A stretch of 64,000 nt of DNA, from assembly GCA_016794345.1 (NCBI GenBank), contig JAEUKE010000070.1, positions 62,001-126,000 of the forward strand, given 5' to 3'. A program made the translations under genes and the position numbers. Of this stretch, positions 9,501-18,064 are shown piece after piece. The notes below the pieces were generated by a model. It worked only from the letters and a program-made list of their open reading frames with translations. It did not search any database and was not told the DNA's origin. Source of the DNA: Myxococcales bacterium. GTDB lineage: Bacteria > Myxococcota_A > Polyangia > Polyangiales > Polyangiaceae. Every line of letters begins with the position of its first letter. Within the stretch, counting starts at the first letter, position 1.

Positions 9501-10281
9501 TCCGTCGAGCGCCTTCGGTCCGCTCACGACCGCGCAGCAGCCCAACACCATGTTGCCGCTCTTCTCCAACCCCGCGCTCGGCGACATGGACCAGGACGGC
9601 GTGCCCGACGTGCTCGCCTCGGGCGGGTCGCTCAACCTCGCCATCGCGCTGCAGAGCGCGACAGCCGGCTCGGGGGAGAACCTCGTCGCGATGTGGAGCG
9701 GCAAGACGGGCGCGATGCTCCCGGCCGCGCCGGTCGTCATCGAGGACTTCACGTTCTTCAACAGCTCGGCGGTCGCCGACATCACCGGCGACGGCTACCC
9801 CGAGGCGATCATCGGTTCGGGCGGCTACTACGTGCACGCGGTCGACGCGTGCGGGCGCGAGGCGCCCGGCTTCCCCAAGTTCACCGGACAGTGGATCATC
9901 TCGACGCCCGTCGTGGCAGATCTCGACGGGGACGGGACGCTCGAGGTCGCGGTCGGCACGCGCAGCGGCTGGATCTACGCGTGGCACACGAACGCACCTG
10001 CGACGAACGTCGTCGAGTGGGAGAGCTTCCACCACGACAACCGCAACACCGGCAACTACGACGTCGCGCTCGAGCAAGGCGGCGAGCCCACCGCCAAGGA
10101 GCCGCTGACCGAGGCGCTGTGTATGGCCGTGCCGCCCGCGGGTGACGAGCCGGAGGACTTCTACGCGACGGGCGGATGCGCCTGTGCGCTCGCCGACGAA
10201 GGCCGAGCGCCGCGGCACCTCGGCTTCGCCGGGTTCTTCGCCCTCGGCCTCGCCCTCGTCGCGCGGAGGCGGCGCTCGTGA
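6589..10281 (+). CDS. S8-family peptidase with FG-GAP repeats and MYXO-CTERM tail
   Basis: A 1230-residue secreted protein. After a Sec signal (ALALAVVLSPFVVHQARA) comes a subtilisin-like domain with Asp106 in AVHDSGI and His243 in YGHGTGEARD. The serine motif is degenerate: CSSEATG at residues 390-396 aligns with the usual GTSMATP and keeps Ser392. Between Asp and His an insert has two calcium-loop-like segments, DCNGDGIVSVADY (from 162) and DRNRNGKLDAGD (from 192). Residues from about 610 to 1180 hold seven FG-GAP/VCBS repeats of the form ADIDGDGVRDLVYG, which form a beta-propeller in this family. The C-terminus has GGCAC, a hydrophobic stretch and RRRR, the MYXO-CTERM sorting signal processed by myxosortases. 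RBS-like ACGAGG precedes the ATG. Activity is uncertain because of the altered serine motif. Confidence 0.88.
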   Translation: MNRRPSRRGLVPRTALALAVVLSPFVVHQARAAWPPGPTADMADSTNWPNDPGYPYSEDSDGQWNYYSFMVPNPNVRPEETATGMSIDQAWRVTLGDPRVIIAVHDSGIKWDEDDVIDAAFINHRELQKAEHRPKHADGSACDGLNPTFYPGQDAALLAGFDCNGDGIVSVADYAETPTLTPPADEMHPLGDRNRNGKLDAGDLIANFSDGTDDDNNGYVDDISGWDFMKDDNDPYDDTRYGHGTGEARDSTSRANNGIGKAGGCNECRLLNIRVGDSFITDVNDFAQGILYSTDMGARVIQSALGTVNNNAFTQAALDYAWDHKVLMIASMADENSRHHNMPTVSNHNLPVHAIQFAGESVLDARTFLQYHPCSNYGGQNFLSASGKGCSSEATGQTSGILGLVFSAGIQFGTDLSAAEAQQLMMMSADDINVPESQKPDAVDRWSQPGFDQRFGYGRVNANRAVEMVRDGKIPPEVDIVSPRWFTVLYKDQLTGPVDIEGTISAKRALDFDYTIEWAPGVQPLDGEFKVLTSQTKIPPETVIGTGGPLYSFDVRNLEGLPIPKEKWDVDSQMGENQYTITVRVSAVAHYGGDIGDVRGELRRTYYVHADDTLVKGFPIYAGSSFESSPKVADIDGDGVRDLVYGSAGGDMHVYKVTASGPQAAPGFPFRTRKADGLNESPTDPGEPSYLAAPAYATTQLADLGRESITNSAPAVGDLDNDGRNEIVFTTYAGTVNVIRDDGTEMEGWPKRLPRVPSCSLDPSNPTPQPCMSTESRIARGAFAAPVLEDMDKDGDLDIVQAAFDGNIYVFDKSGDDVSGFPVTVVYDGKFGGSTPPPNRVFATPAVADLNGDGIPDLVVGSNQPIGEGGNSGAVYAIDGRGNNAASPYLTNWPLTMTSLNIFPLVAEGVTNSPVVGTFPAPSGNVPAAVVHGNASPPLIVPGDPGAQPKLNAYPPNLLPQRTDAAQNGLDPSSAFGPLTTAQQPNTMLPLFSNPALGDMDQDGVPDVLASGGSLNLAIALQSATAGSGENLVAMWSGKTGAMLPAAPVVIEDFTFFNSSAVADITGDGYPEAIIGSGGYYVHAVDACGREAPGFPKFTGQWIISTPVVADLDGDGTLEVAVGTRSGWIYAWHTNAPATNVVEWESFHHDNRNTGNYDVALEQGGEPTAKEPLTEALCMAVPPAGDEPEDFYATGGCACALADEGRAPRHLGFAGFFALGLALVARRRRS

Positions 10282-10895
10282 GCGCGCGTTCGCGGGCGCT
10301 CGTCGCGCTCGGTGGCCTCGCCGCGCTCGCGATCGGCTGCGGCGGGCTCGTCGTCTTCGAGGAGACCGGCAGCGGTGGCGCGGGGGGGAGCACATCGAAG
10401 GTGACGTCCGGCCCCTCCGGACCGGCGACAGTTTCGGCCACGACGAGCTCGTCACCGACGGGCACTCCGGTTCAGTGCAGCGGGCTCACGTTCGGGGAGT
10501 GCGTCTCGAACCCGGCGTGTGCGCCGATCTTCGACGACGCTTGTTGCCCGATGTGCCCGCCCGGCCCCTGCGCGGACTGCCAGAACTGGGAGTTTCTCGA
10601 GTGTCTGCCGCGCGACATCGTCTGTGAAGGGCGCTTCGAGTGTGGCTTCGCGGGCGAATACGTCTGCAAGGGGACGCTCCCGAACTGCCTGGGATTCTGC
10701 GACGGGACGATGGGCTGCGAGCCCGCCATCTGCGCGCTGGACGGCCCGCCGTGCCCGAGCTGCGCGCCCATCGTCGACGGCGTCTGCACCGCCGTGTGTG
10801 CGATGCCTCCCCCGCCCTGCCCGGACGGCTTCGTGCCGGCGAGCGACGGGACCTGCTGGACCGGTCAATGCATCGCCGCGAGCATCTGCCCGTGA
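10278..10895 (+). CDS. Cysteine-rich lipoprotein
   Basis: Starts at a GTG that overlaps the preceding stop codon as GTGA, so translation is probably coupled to the peptidase gene. The 205-residue product has a lipoprotein signal (VALGGLAALAIGC), a Ser/Thr/Gly linker, and then about 22 cysteines in short-spaced pairs such as CCPMCPPGPCADC and CPSCAP. I do not recognise the family. Its secretion, its disulfide-rich character and the coupling suggest it works on the cell surface with the peptidase and the esterase downstream. That is inference from context. Confidence 0.8.
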   Translation: MSARSRALVALGGLAALAIGCGGLVVFEETGSGGAGGSTSKVTSGPSGPATVSATTSSSPTGTPVQCSGLTFGECVSNPACAPIFDDACCPMCPPGPCADCQNWEFLECLPRDIVCEGRFECGFAGEYVCKGTLPNCLGFCDGTMGCEPAICALDGPPCPSCAPIVDGVCTAVCAMPPPPCPDGFVPASDGTCWTGQCIAASICP

Positions 10896-11953
10896 GGCGC
10901 GCCGCGGCGCTCCGCCTGGCCGCGGCGCTCGTCGCCGCCTGGTGGGGGGCCGTCGGCTGCGGGGACGACGCAGGCTCCGGCGGAGCCGGAGCGACGTCGT
11001 CGTCCACACAATCGACCGCTGCCGGCCAGCCGACGACGTCGACGACCTCGGCCACGTCGACCACCTCCGCGTCGTCCGGCTCGACCACCTCCTCGTCCGC
11101 GAGCTCGACCGGAACGGGCGGCGGCCCGATCGGATGCCTGACCGATCTGTCCGCCGGGCACCACGAGGTGACCTGTGACGGCGGCATCCAATACGACGTG
11201 GAGATCCCTGATGGGTGCACCCAAGAGGCCTGCGGCCTCGTGATGGACCTGCACGGCTACACGATGACCGGGGACGCAGAGGACGAGAACACCGGCATGC
11301 GCGCGCTCGGCCAAGCAAACGGTTATGTCATCGTCCAGCCGACCGCGCCGAGCGACAACCTCGGCTTTCCCAGCTGGGATCAGGCGACACACGCGCCCCT
11401 CGTCCACGCCTTCTTGACCGAGATCGCCGCCGGGCTGCCCATCGACTCGACCCGCGTCCACGCCATGGGCTTCTCGCAGGGCGGCGGGATGACCTTCCGT
11501 CTGCTCTGCGACCACGCAGACTTCTTCGCGTCCGGCGCGCCCATCGGGGCGCTCCAGGGCTGCCCATTCGCCGGGCAGAGCACCCCGAGCGAGGAGGTCG
11601 ACATCCTCCACGTCCACGGCCACACGGACAACATCGTCAGCTTCGGCGGCGTGGCCGTCCCCCAGCGGGACGCCGCGCTCGCGGCCTGGCCCTTCGGCCC
11701 CCCCGAGATCGTCGAGCAGGACGCCGAACACACGGCCACGCGCCGGACGACCGCGAGCGGCACCGTGTACGAGTTCTGGGAGCACGACTACGCGACGTCG
11801 GCCGTCGTCGCGTTCGTTGGCCTCGGAGGGCACTGCGTCCCGGGCGGGGAAGACTTCGACGGCTTCCCGGCCGGCTACTCCTGCGAAGACCAGGGAACCT
11901 TCGTCTTCGGTGAGCTGGCGATGGCGTTTTTCCAGGCGCATCCGAAGCGCTGA
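10892..11953 (+). CDS. Secreted alpha/beta-hydrolase, PHB depolymerase/feruloyl esterase type
   Basis: The GTG at 10892 overlaps the preceding stop as GTGA; an in-frame ATG at 10868 would add eight residues. The 353-residue protein has a lipoprotein signal ending AVGC, a long Ser/Thr linker to about residue 85, and then an alpha/beta-hydrolase domain: LVMDLHGYTMTG (oxyanion region), nucleophile elbow GFSQGGGM, DILHVHGHTDNIV (acid region) and a late GGHCVPG histidine. This matches the LpqC/esterase_phb group, which hydrolyses polyesters or feruloyl and acetyl esters of plant polysaccharides. The actual substrate is unknown. It is the third member of a translationally linked secreted trio. Confidence 0.82.
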   Translation: MRRAAALRLAAALVAAWWGAVGCGDDAGSGGAGATSSSTQSTAAGQPTTSTTSATSTTSASSGSTTSSSASSTGTGGGPIGCLTDLSAGHHEVTCDGGIQYDVEIPDGCTQEACGLVMDLHGYTMTGDAEDENTGMRALGQANGYVIVQPTAPSDNLGFPSWDQATHAPLVHAFLTEIAAGLPIDSTRVHAMGFSQGGGMTFRLLCDHADFFASGAPIGALQGCPFAGQSTPSEEVDILHVHGHTDNIVSFGGVAVPQRDAALAAWPFGPPEIVEQDAEHTATRRTTASGTVYEFWEHDYATSAVVAFVGLGGHCVPGGEDFDGFPAGYSCEDQGTFVFGELAMAFFQAHPKR

Positions 11954-12023
11954 AGATCGGCGCCGCTACCAGCAAGCAGCTTTGGCCTGAAAGAAGGTGG
12001 GGGTGTCCTCCGAAGGGAGACCG

Positions 12024-12866
12024 ATGCCCCTCGTGACCGAGATCCTCAGGCCCGTGCTCGCCTTCGTGATCGCCGCGGCGGTCTTCGGGCTCATCGAGCG
12101 GCTCGGACGGCTGGATCGCGGGGGTCCGCCCTGGAGGCGTCAGGGGTTCTTGACGGACCTCGGCTGGTGGATGCTGACGCCGATCTTCACGCGGGCCGTC
12201 ACGCGATTCGGGGTCGGGGTCGCGGTCTTCCTGATCGCGTGGGTGTCCCTCGGCCAGCCCGTGGGAAAGGAGGCGCTGCGCGGGTTCGTCGCACGGGAGA
12301 CGTGGGCGAGCGCCCTGCCGCTCCCGCTCGAGCTCCTCCTCACCCTGACCGCGGCCGACCTCCTCGGCTATTGGATCCACCGGGCCTTCCACCGCGGCTG
12401 GCTCTGGCGCTCACACGCCGTGCACCACTCCTCGGAGCGCCTCGATTGGCTCGCCGCCGTACGTGTCCACCCGCTGAACGACCTCGTGAGCGGGGTCGTA
12501 CGGGTGACCGCGCTCGTGCTCGCCGGCTTTCGTCCGACGGTGCTCGCCGGGGTGGTCCCCTTCCTGACGGGCTACGCGCTGCTCCTGCACGCCAACGTCC
12601 CCTGGAGCTTCGGGCGCGTGGGACGTGTGATCGCGAGCCCCCTGTTCCACCGCCACCATCACGCGCGCGACGTCGTCGGCGACGGCGTGAACTTCGGCGG
12701 GTTCTTCACGCTCTGGGATCGCCTCTTCGGAACGTTTCACCTGCCCGAGGGCGCGCCCGCCCCGCCGACCGGCATCCGCGAGCCCATGCCCACGTCGATG
12801 ACCGGTCAGCTCCGGTTTCCGTTTGCGAGGCGCGAGCGGCTGGCGACGAGCCCGAGGGGCACATGA
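12024..12866 (+). CDS. Sterol desaturase / fatty acid hydroxylase family protein
   Basis: The ATG at 12024 is preceded by GAAGGGAGA at suitable spacing; an upstream GTG at 11997 is weaker. The 280-residue integral membrane protein has the diiron histidine clusters of the family: HRAFH at 119-123, HAVHH at 131-135 and HRHHH near 211-215, set among several hydrophobic helices. Members hydroxylate or desaturate sterols, fatty acids or carotenoids with O2 at the cytoplasmic membrane. Myxobacteria make sterols and unusual lipids, so such a role fits, but the substrate cannot be told. The gene converges with the acyl-CoA dehydrogenase gene 19 bases away. Confidence 0.88.
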   Translation: MPLVTEILRPVLAFVIAAAVFGLIERLGRLDRGGPPWRRQGFLTDLGWWMLTPIFTRAVTRFGVGVAVFLIAWVSLGQPVGKEALRGFVARETWASALPLPLELLLTLTAADLLGYWIHRAFHRGWLWRSHAVHHSSERLDWLAAVRVHPLNDLVSGVVRVTALVLAGFRPTVLAGVVPFLTGYALLLHANVPWSFGRVGRVIASPLFHRHHHARDVVGDGVNFGGFFTLWDRLFGTFHLPEGAPAPPTGIREPMPTSMTGQLRFPFARRERLATSPRGT

Positions 12867-12885
12867 GCCGCCTGCCCCGCGATGC

Positions 12886-14025
<1,140 letters not shown>

Positions 14026-14029
14026 GGGA

Positions 14030-14173
14030 CTACTCCTTCATGTTGCGACGGCGGCGCTGGATCTCGGCGCGAACGGCACGCGCGCCGAGGACGTAGCCGG
14101 TGATCACCCCGACGAGCAGGACCGACGGGATGTAAATCGCGTGTTGTGGCGTCATCATGCCGAAGTCGGGCAT
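14030..14173 (-). CDS. Small single-span membrane protein (47 aa)
   Basis: ATG at 14173 overlaps the stop of the ccmD-like gene as TGATG, and the stop lies four bases before the acyl-CoA dehydrogenase start. The 47 residues contain one hydrophobic span ([20 protein letters not shown]) and a basic tail with four consecutive arginines. The same frame is open upstream but antiparallel logic and the tight coupling favour this short gene. No family was recognised. Its position suggests a role with cytochrome c maturation, which is inference. Confidence 0.6.
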   Translation of the reverse strand: MPDFGMMTPQHAIYIPSVLLVGVITGYVLGARAVRAEIQRRRRNMKE

Positions 14174-14466
14174 CAGGGCGGCTCCGACGCGCTTCGCTTC
14201 GTGGACGGCACCTCCGCGGCGCGGGTCTTCTCGAGGGCGCGCTCGAGCGTGTCGAGCCGGCCTTCGAGGCCCCGGGTGCGGCGCCAGGCCGCAGCCACGA
14301 AGGCGAGGACGGCGATCCAGACGAGCATGTAAGCGATGACCAGCAGGGTCTCGCCGCTCTGCGACTCGGGCGGGCTCGCGGTGGGCGCGGCGCCCTCGAA
14401 CGAGGTGGCGGTGCCGGCCGAGCCCGAGGGCGCGGGAGGAGGGGCTTCGTATTTGTCCTGGGCCAT
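14173..14466 (-). CDS. CcmD-family haem exporter accessory protein
   Basis: A 97-residue protein with an Ala/Pro-rich N-terminus, a single membrane span (LLVIAYMLVWIAVLAFVAAA) and a cytoplasmic helix RRTRGLEGRLDTLERALEK. This span-plus-coil arrangement is that of CcmD-family proteins, which help release haem-loaded CcmE from CcmC during cytochrome c maturation. It starts six bases after the ccmC stop and ends overlapping the 47-residue gene, so all three are probably made together. The N-terminus is longer than in classical CcmD. Confidence 0.7.
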   Translation of the reverse strand: MAQDKYEAPPPAPSGSAGTATSFEGAAPTASPPESQSGETLLVIAYMLVWIAVLAFVAAAWRRTRGLEGRLDTLERALEKTRAAEVPSTKRSASEPP

Positions 14467-14472
14467 CGTGGG

Positions 14473-15174
14473 TCACTCTTCGAGGAGGCCGAGCATGGTT
14501 GCTTCTTCTTCCGCTTCGTCCACCCGGGCGCGGATGGCGTCTTGCCGGAGGCGCAGCCAGACGAGGACGGCGGTCAGGAAGCTGAACGCGAGGAGCCCCA
14601 GGAGGAGCGCGTTGATCATCTCCGGGTGCTTCAGGCCGCCGCCCTTGTTGTAGACGACGCTCGGGTGGGTGCCGCCCCACTTCTTGACCGCCAGGTGGAT
14701 GATCGGGAGGTTGGCCGCGCCCAGCACCCCGAGCGCCGCCGCGAACTTCTTCTCGCCGTCGCCGCCGCCTGCGAAGGCCCGCAAGACGACGTAGGCCACG
14801 TAGACGAGGACGCTGAGGAGCGCGGTGGTGAGGCGCGGATCCCACGTCCACCAGACGCCCCAGGCCTTGCGGGCCCAGAGCGAGCCGGTCACGAGCATCA
14901 TGAAGCCCATGACCACGGCGACCTCCCCGCCGGCGCGGGCCAGCGAGTCCCACCGCTGGGTGCCGCGCCAGAGGTACCCGGCGGAACCCACCAGGCACAC
15001 GGCCGCCCCGACGTACATCGAGTAGATGCACGGCATGTGGAAGTAGAAGACCTTCTGGACGATCCCCATCGTGGCTTCGATGGGGGCGCGGAAGAAGATG
15101 GCATAGACCGACACGCAGAGCGCGGCGGCCGCTACCGCCGAGAGGGTGAAGAAGATTCGGTCGGAGGTCTTCAT
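14473..15174 (-). CDS. ccmC: Haem exporter protein CcmC
   Basis: CcmC presents haem to the chaperone CcmE at the periplasmic face of the inner membrane in system I cytochrome c maturation. The 233 residues span the membrane about six times and show the tryptophan-rich haem-handling motif WGVWWTWDPRLT at 105-116, with candidate haem-ligand histidines in FHMP (His46) and GGTHPS (His170). It begins an operon reading leftward with the ccmD-like and small membrane protein genes. No ccmA, ccmB, ccmE or ccmF is in the window. A five-haem cytochrome lies 34 kb away. Confidence 0.93.
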   Translation of the reverse strand: MKTSDRIFFTLSAVAAAALCVSVYAIFFRAPIEATMGIVQKVFYFHMPCIYSMYVGAAVCLVGSAGYLWRGTQRWDSLARAGGEVAVVMGFMMLVTGSLWARKAWGVWWTWDPRLTTALLSVLVYVAYVVLRAFAGGGDGEKKFAAALGVLGAANLPIIHLAVKKWGGTHPSVVYNKGGGLKHPEMINALLLGLLAFSFLTAVLVWLRLRQDAIRARVDEAEEEATMLGLLEE

Positions 15175-15264
15175 GATTCCGGCGGGCCCGAGGTTGCACG
15201 GTAGTCACAAGCCCGAGGGTGTTCAAGCCGAACGCCTTCGCGTTATCCTGCCGTCGAACCCTTG

Positions 15265-17193
15265 GTGACCTCAGCCAACCCGGCAGCCCAGAGCCCGACC
15301 GAGGCGCCCGAGCTCGCTCCCGGCACGGTCGTCGAGGGGCGATACCGTGTCATCCGCCTCATCGGCGTCGGGGGAACCGGCGTGGTGTACGAGGTGGAGC
15401 ACACGCTCACGTCGCAGCGCCTCGCCTTGAAGACGCTCCTCGACCGAGCCCAGGCGCCGCGCCTCGAGCAGGAGGGCCGCGCGCTCGCCAGGCTGCGCTC
15501 GCCCCACGTGGTCAAGGTGGTGGACCTGGGGACGGGCAACACCGAGGTCGGCCCCTTCCTGGTCATGACCCTGCTCGAGGGGCGGAACCTCCGCGACGTC
15601 CTCGAGGGGCGACAGAAGCTCTCGCTCGCCTTCGTGGCGAACGTGGCCGTGCAGGTCTGCGCCGGGCTCGACGAGGCCCACCGCGCCGGGCTCGTCCACC
15701 GCGATCTCAAGCCGGACAACATCCACCTCGCAGATCCGAGCGGCGGCGCAGCCAAGTCCCAGGCACCCCACGAGCTCGCGCACGCGACCGTGTTCGACTT
15801 CGGCGTCGTGAAGGTCGCGGCGACCGAGGCGACGAGCCAGCTGACGCGAACGGGCTCGACCGTCGGGACTCCTTATTACATGAGCCTCGAGCAGCTCCGC
15901 GGCTCGGGCACGGTCGACGCGCTCTCCGACGTCTACGCGTTCTGCGTCGTGCTCTACGAGTGCCTCGCAGGCGCGCGGCCGTTCGAGGCCGGGACGCTCG
16001 GCGATCTGATCTACGCGATCTGCTCGACGACCCCGGCTCACCTCTCCACGCTCAGGCCGGATCTCCCGAAGGACGTGGTCGACATCGTCATGAGCGGCCT
16101 CTCCCGTGTCAAAGAGGAGCGGCCGAAGAGCATGCGGGCGCTCGCCCTCGCGCTCGAGCCCTACGCCGACAAGGGCTTCACGGTCTGGCTGCGCGTCCCC
16201 GACGGCGCGGGCGCGACCGGCGCGACGCCGGGCGCGCCACCTGCCGCGACGCCGGCGCCGGCTGCCGTCGCGAAGATCAAATCGAGCAACACCGACACGG
16301 GCTCGATCCCCGGGACTGCGACGGCCACCGGAACGGTGACGACGCCCCAGCCGCGATTGCCGCGGCCGACCGAGCGGCTCCAGCGCCCGCCGCCCAAGAA
16401 GCCGGAGGGCCCGCTCGCTCCCCCGCGCCGCCCCGCCGCGCCGGAGCCCCCTGCCCCCGTCGTCGCGGCCCAGCCCGCCGCCGCGCTGCCCGCCGGTGGC
16501 GCGCTTCCCGATCCGTCCCTCCTGGCGCGACCGCAGATCGTTTCGGATCCAACGACCTCCTCGCTCGACGGCACGACGCCCGTGGAGGAGCTCGAAGCGC
16601 CTGCGCGCGACCGCGAGACGCCGACCGAGATGTTCGTCCGGGAGATCCACGGCGATCCCGAGCCGGGACCGCCGCCCCAGGTCCCGACGATGTCGCTCCC
16701 CGCCACGGGGCCCGCGCCGACGTTCGGCGCGCCGTTCGCAAACGAGCCGTCCTCGCTCGACTCGGGGGACAAGACGGCGGTGCTCGATCTCGAGGCGGTG
16801 CAGCAGGCGCGTATGCCGCCTTCCGCGCCGTCGTTCGGCGCCGCGCCGCCCCAACCGCCCATGGCACCGGCACCGCCCTCGTTCGGCCAGCCGCCGCCGC
16901 ACAGCACCAGCTCTCCGCCGAACGGCATGCCCGCCTACCCGGCGCCCGGGAACCTCGGCCGCGCGCCGATGCACTCGGGCTTCAGCGCAGCGGAGCTCGG
17001 CGTCGCGCCGTCGTGGGCCAAGCGCCTCGACGACGCCCTCTCCGCGCTCGGCCGCGGCGGCAACGATCTCGGCGTGAAGGCGCTCGCGCGCTTCCGCGCC
17101 GCCTCGCAGGAGCAACAGATCGTCATCGTGGTCGTCGTCACGGCGACCGTCGCGGTCCTCCTCGTCGGCTTCACGTACCTCGTCGCGTTCTGA
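15265..17193 (+). CDS. Ser/Thr protein kinase with C-terminal membrane anchor
   Basis: A Hanks-type kinase of about 642 residues. Kinase domain, roughly residues 25-300: glycine loop GVGGTGVVYEVEH, ATP-lysine in LALKTLL, catalytic loop HRDLKPDN, VFDFGVVK, and GTPYYMSLEQL in place of the usual SPEQ. The rest is a long Pro/Ala-rich linker and a final transmembrane helix (IVIVVVVTATVAVLLVGF) at the C-terminus. GTG at 15265 or TTG at 15262 can serve as start; the first glycine strand needs only this N-terminus. A TATCCT box is 12-15 bases upstream, so the leader may be very short. Substrate unknown. Confidence 0.88.
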   Translation: MTSANPAAQSPTEAPELAPGTVVEGRYRVIRLIGVGGTGVVYEVEHTLTSQRLALKTLLDRAQAPRLEQEGRALARLRSPHVVKVVDLGTGNTEVGPFLVMTLLEGRNLRDVLEGRQKLSLAFVANVAVQVCAGLDEAHRAGLVHRDLKPDNIHLADPSGGAAKSQAPHELAHATVFDFGVVKVAATEATSQLTRTGSTVGTPYYMSLEQLRGSGTVDALSDVYAFCVVLYECLAGARPFEAGTLGDLIYAICSTTPAHLSTLRPDLPKDVVDIVMSGLSRVKEERPKSMRALALALEPYADKGFTVWLRVPDGAGATGATPGAPPAATPAPAAVAKIKSSNTDTGSIPGTATATGTVTTPQPRLPRPTERLQRPPPKKPEGPLAPPRRPAAPEPPAPVVAAQPAAALPAGGALPDPSLLARPQIVSDPTTSSLDGTTPVEELEAPARDRETPTEMFVREIHGDPEPGPPPQVPTMSLPATGPAPTFGAPFANEPSSLDSGDKTAVLDLEAVQQARMPPSAPSFGAAPPQPPMAPAPPSFGQPPPHSTSSPPNGMPAYPAPGNLGRAPMHSGFSAAELGVAPSWAKRLDDALSALGRGGNDLGVKALARFRAASQEQQIVIVVVVTATVAVLLVGFTYLVAF

Positions 17194-17214
17194 GCGTCGC
17201 GTTCCGACCTCGCG

Positions 17215-17967
17215 TCACTCCACGACCCGCGCGTCGAGGATGATGTCGAGCTCGGGGAAGTCCCGTCGGACGAGCTCGTTGCCCTCGTCCTGGAACCGGC
17301 CCTGCTGGCGGCTGACCTGCTCCCCGTAGTCGTCGAAGAACAGGCCGACCACGTCGAGCCCGGGCGGGACGATCTCGCAGACCGGCGCAAAGCCCATCTC
17401 GTCGAGCCGCTCGTTGTCGACCAGGTTGAAGAAGAGCTGCGTGGTGCGGGAGGTCGGTCGGCCGGCCATGGCGAAGGTCAGGGAGCCGGCGACGTTCGAC
17501 CGCTTCACCTCGTCTGCCGGGATCTCCGCGTCTCGCCACGCGCGGCTCACCGCCGGATCCCCGTGGATGCCGAACTGCGCGACGAACCCACGGACGACTC
17601 GGAAGACCGCGACGTCGCGGAAGAAGCCGATGCGCACGAGCTGATGGAACCGGTCCACCCCGTTCGGCGCCCACGCGCGCTCGCACCGGACGTCGAACGC
17701 GCCCTTCGTCGTCTCGAATCGAACGCGGAACGACTCCGGAGCGGGACCGGCCGAGCTCGACGGATCGAGCAGGAGCGCGCGCGGGTCCGGCGCGGGCTCG
17801 ACCGCCCGCCCCCGAGCGCCCGTCTCCTCGGCGCCGGGAGGCGGGACGGTAACCGTCGAGGCGCGCCCGAGGACCAGCGGGTCTGCTGCCGGCGGCGCGC
17901 CACAGGCGAGGGTAGAAGCCGTCGCGGAGAGGACCATGGCGCGGCGAAGACTGGTCGCGGTGGGCAC
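17215..17967 (-). CDS. Cyclophilin-type peptidyl-prolyl isomerase lipoprotein
   Basis: GTG at 17967 gives a proper lipoprotein signal (SLRRAMVLSATASTLAC) ahead of a linker; an upstream TTG and an inner ATG at 17937 are alternatives. From about residue 75 the cyclophilin fold is visible: FETTKGAFDVRCERAWAPNG, FFRDVAVFRVVRGFVAQFG and SLTFAMAGRPTSRTTQLFFN. It would speed proline isomerisation during folding of exported proteins, on the periplasmic side. About 250 residues. Two typical active-site positions are altered compared with strong enzymes, so catalytic strength is uncertain. It is convergent with the kinase gene. Confidence 0.85.
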   Translation of the reverse strand: MPTATSLRRAMVLSATASTLACGAPPAADPLVLGRASTVTVPPPGAEETGARGRAVEPAPDPRALLLDPSSSAGPAPESFRVRFETTKGAFDVRCERAWAPNGVDRFHQLVRIGFFRDVAVFRVVRGFVAQFGIHGDPAVSRAWRDAEIPADEVKRSNVAGSLTFAMAGRPTSRTTQLFFNLVDNERLDEMGFAPVCEIVPPGLDVVGLFFDDYGEQVSRQQGRFQDEGNELVRRDFPELDIILDARVVE

Positions 17968-18064
17968 GCGCCCATCTCGACTCGACCTCGGTCGGAGCGT
18001 CAAGCAAGTCTCGGACAGGCGCCGAGGTCGACTCAGGCGGGCTTTGGGTCTAGCTTCGCGTGCC

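Noticed and set aside
7738-10455. A 905-codon open frame antisense to the peptidase gene
   Set aside because: High-GC coding DNA creates long stop-free antisense frames. The translation is Arg/Val/Gly-rich without motifs, while the opposite strand has an evident protein. The same applies to long frames antisense to selA, the acyl-CoA ligase, the VanW protein and the kinases.
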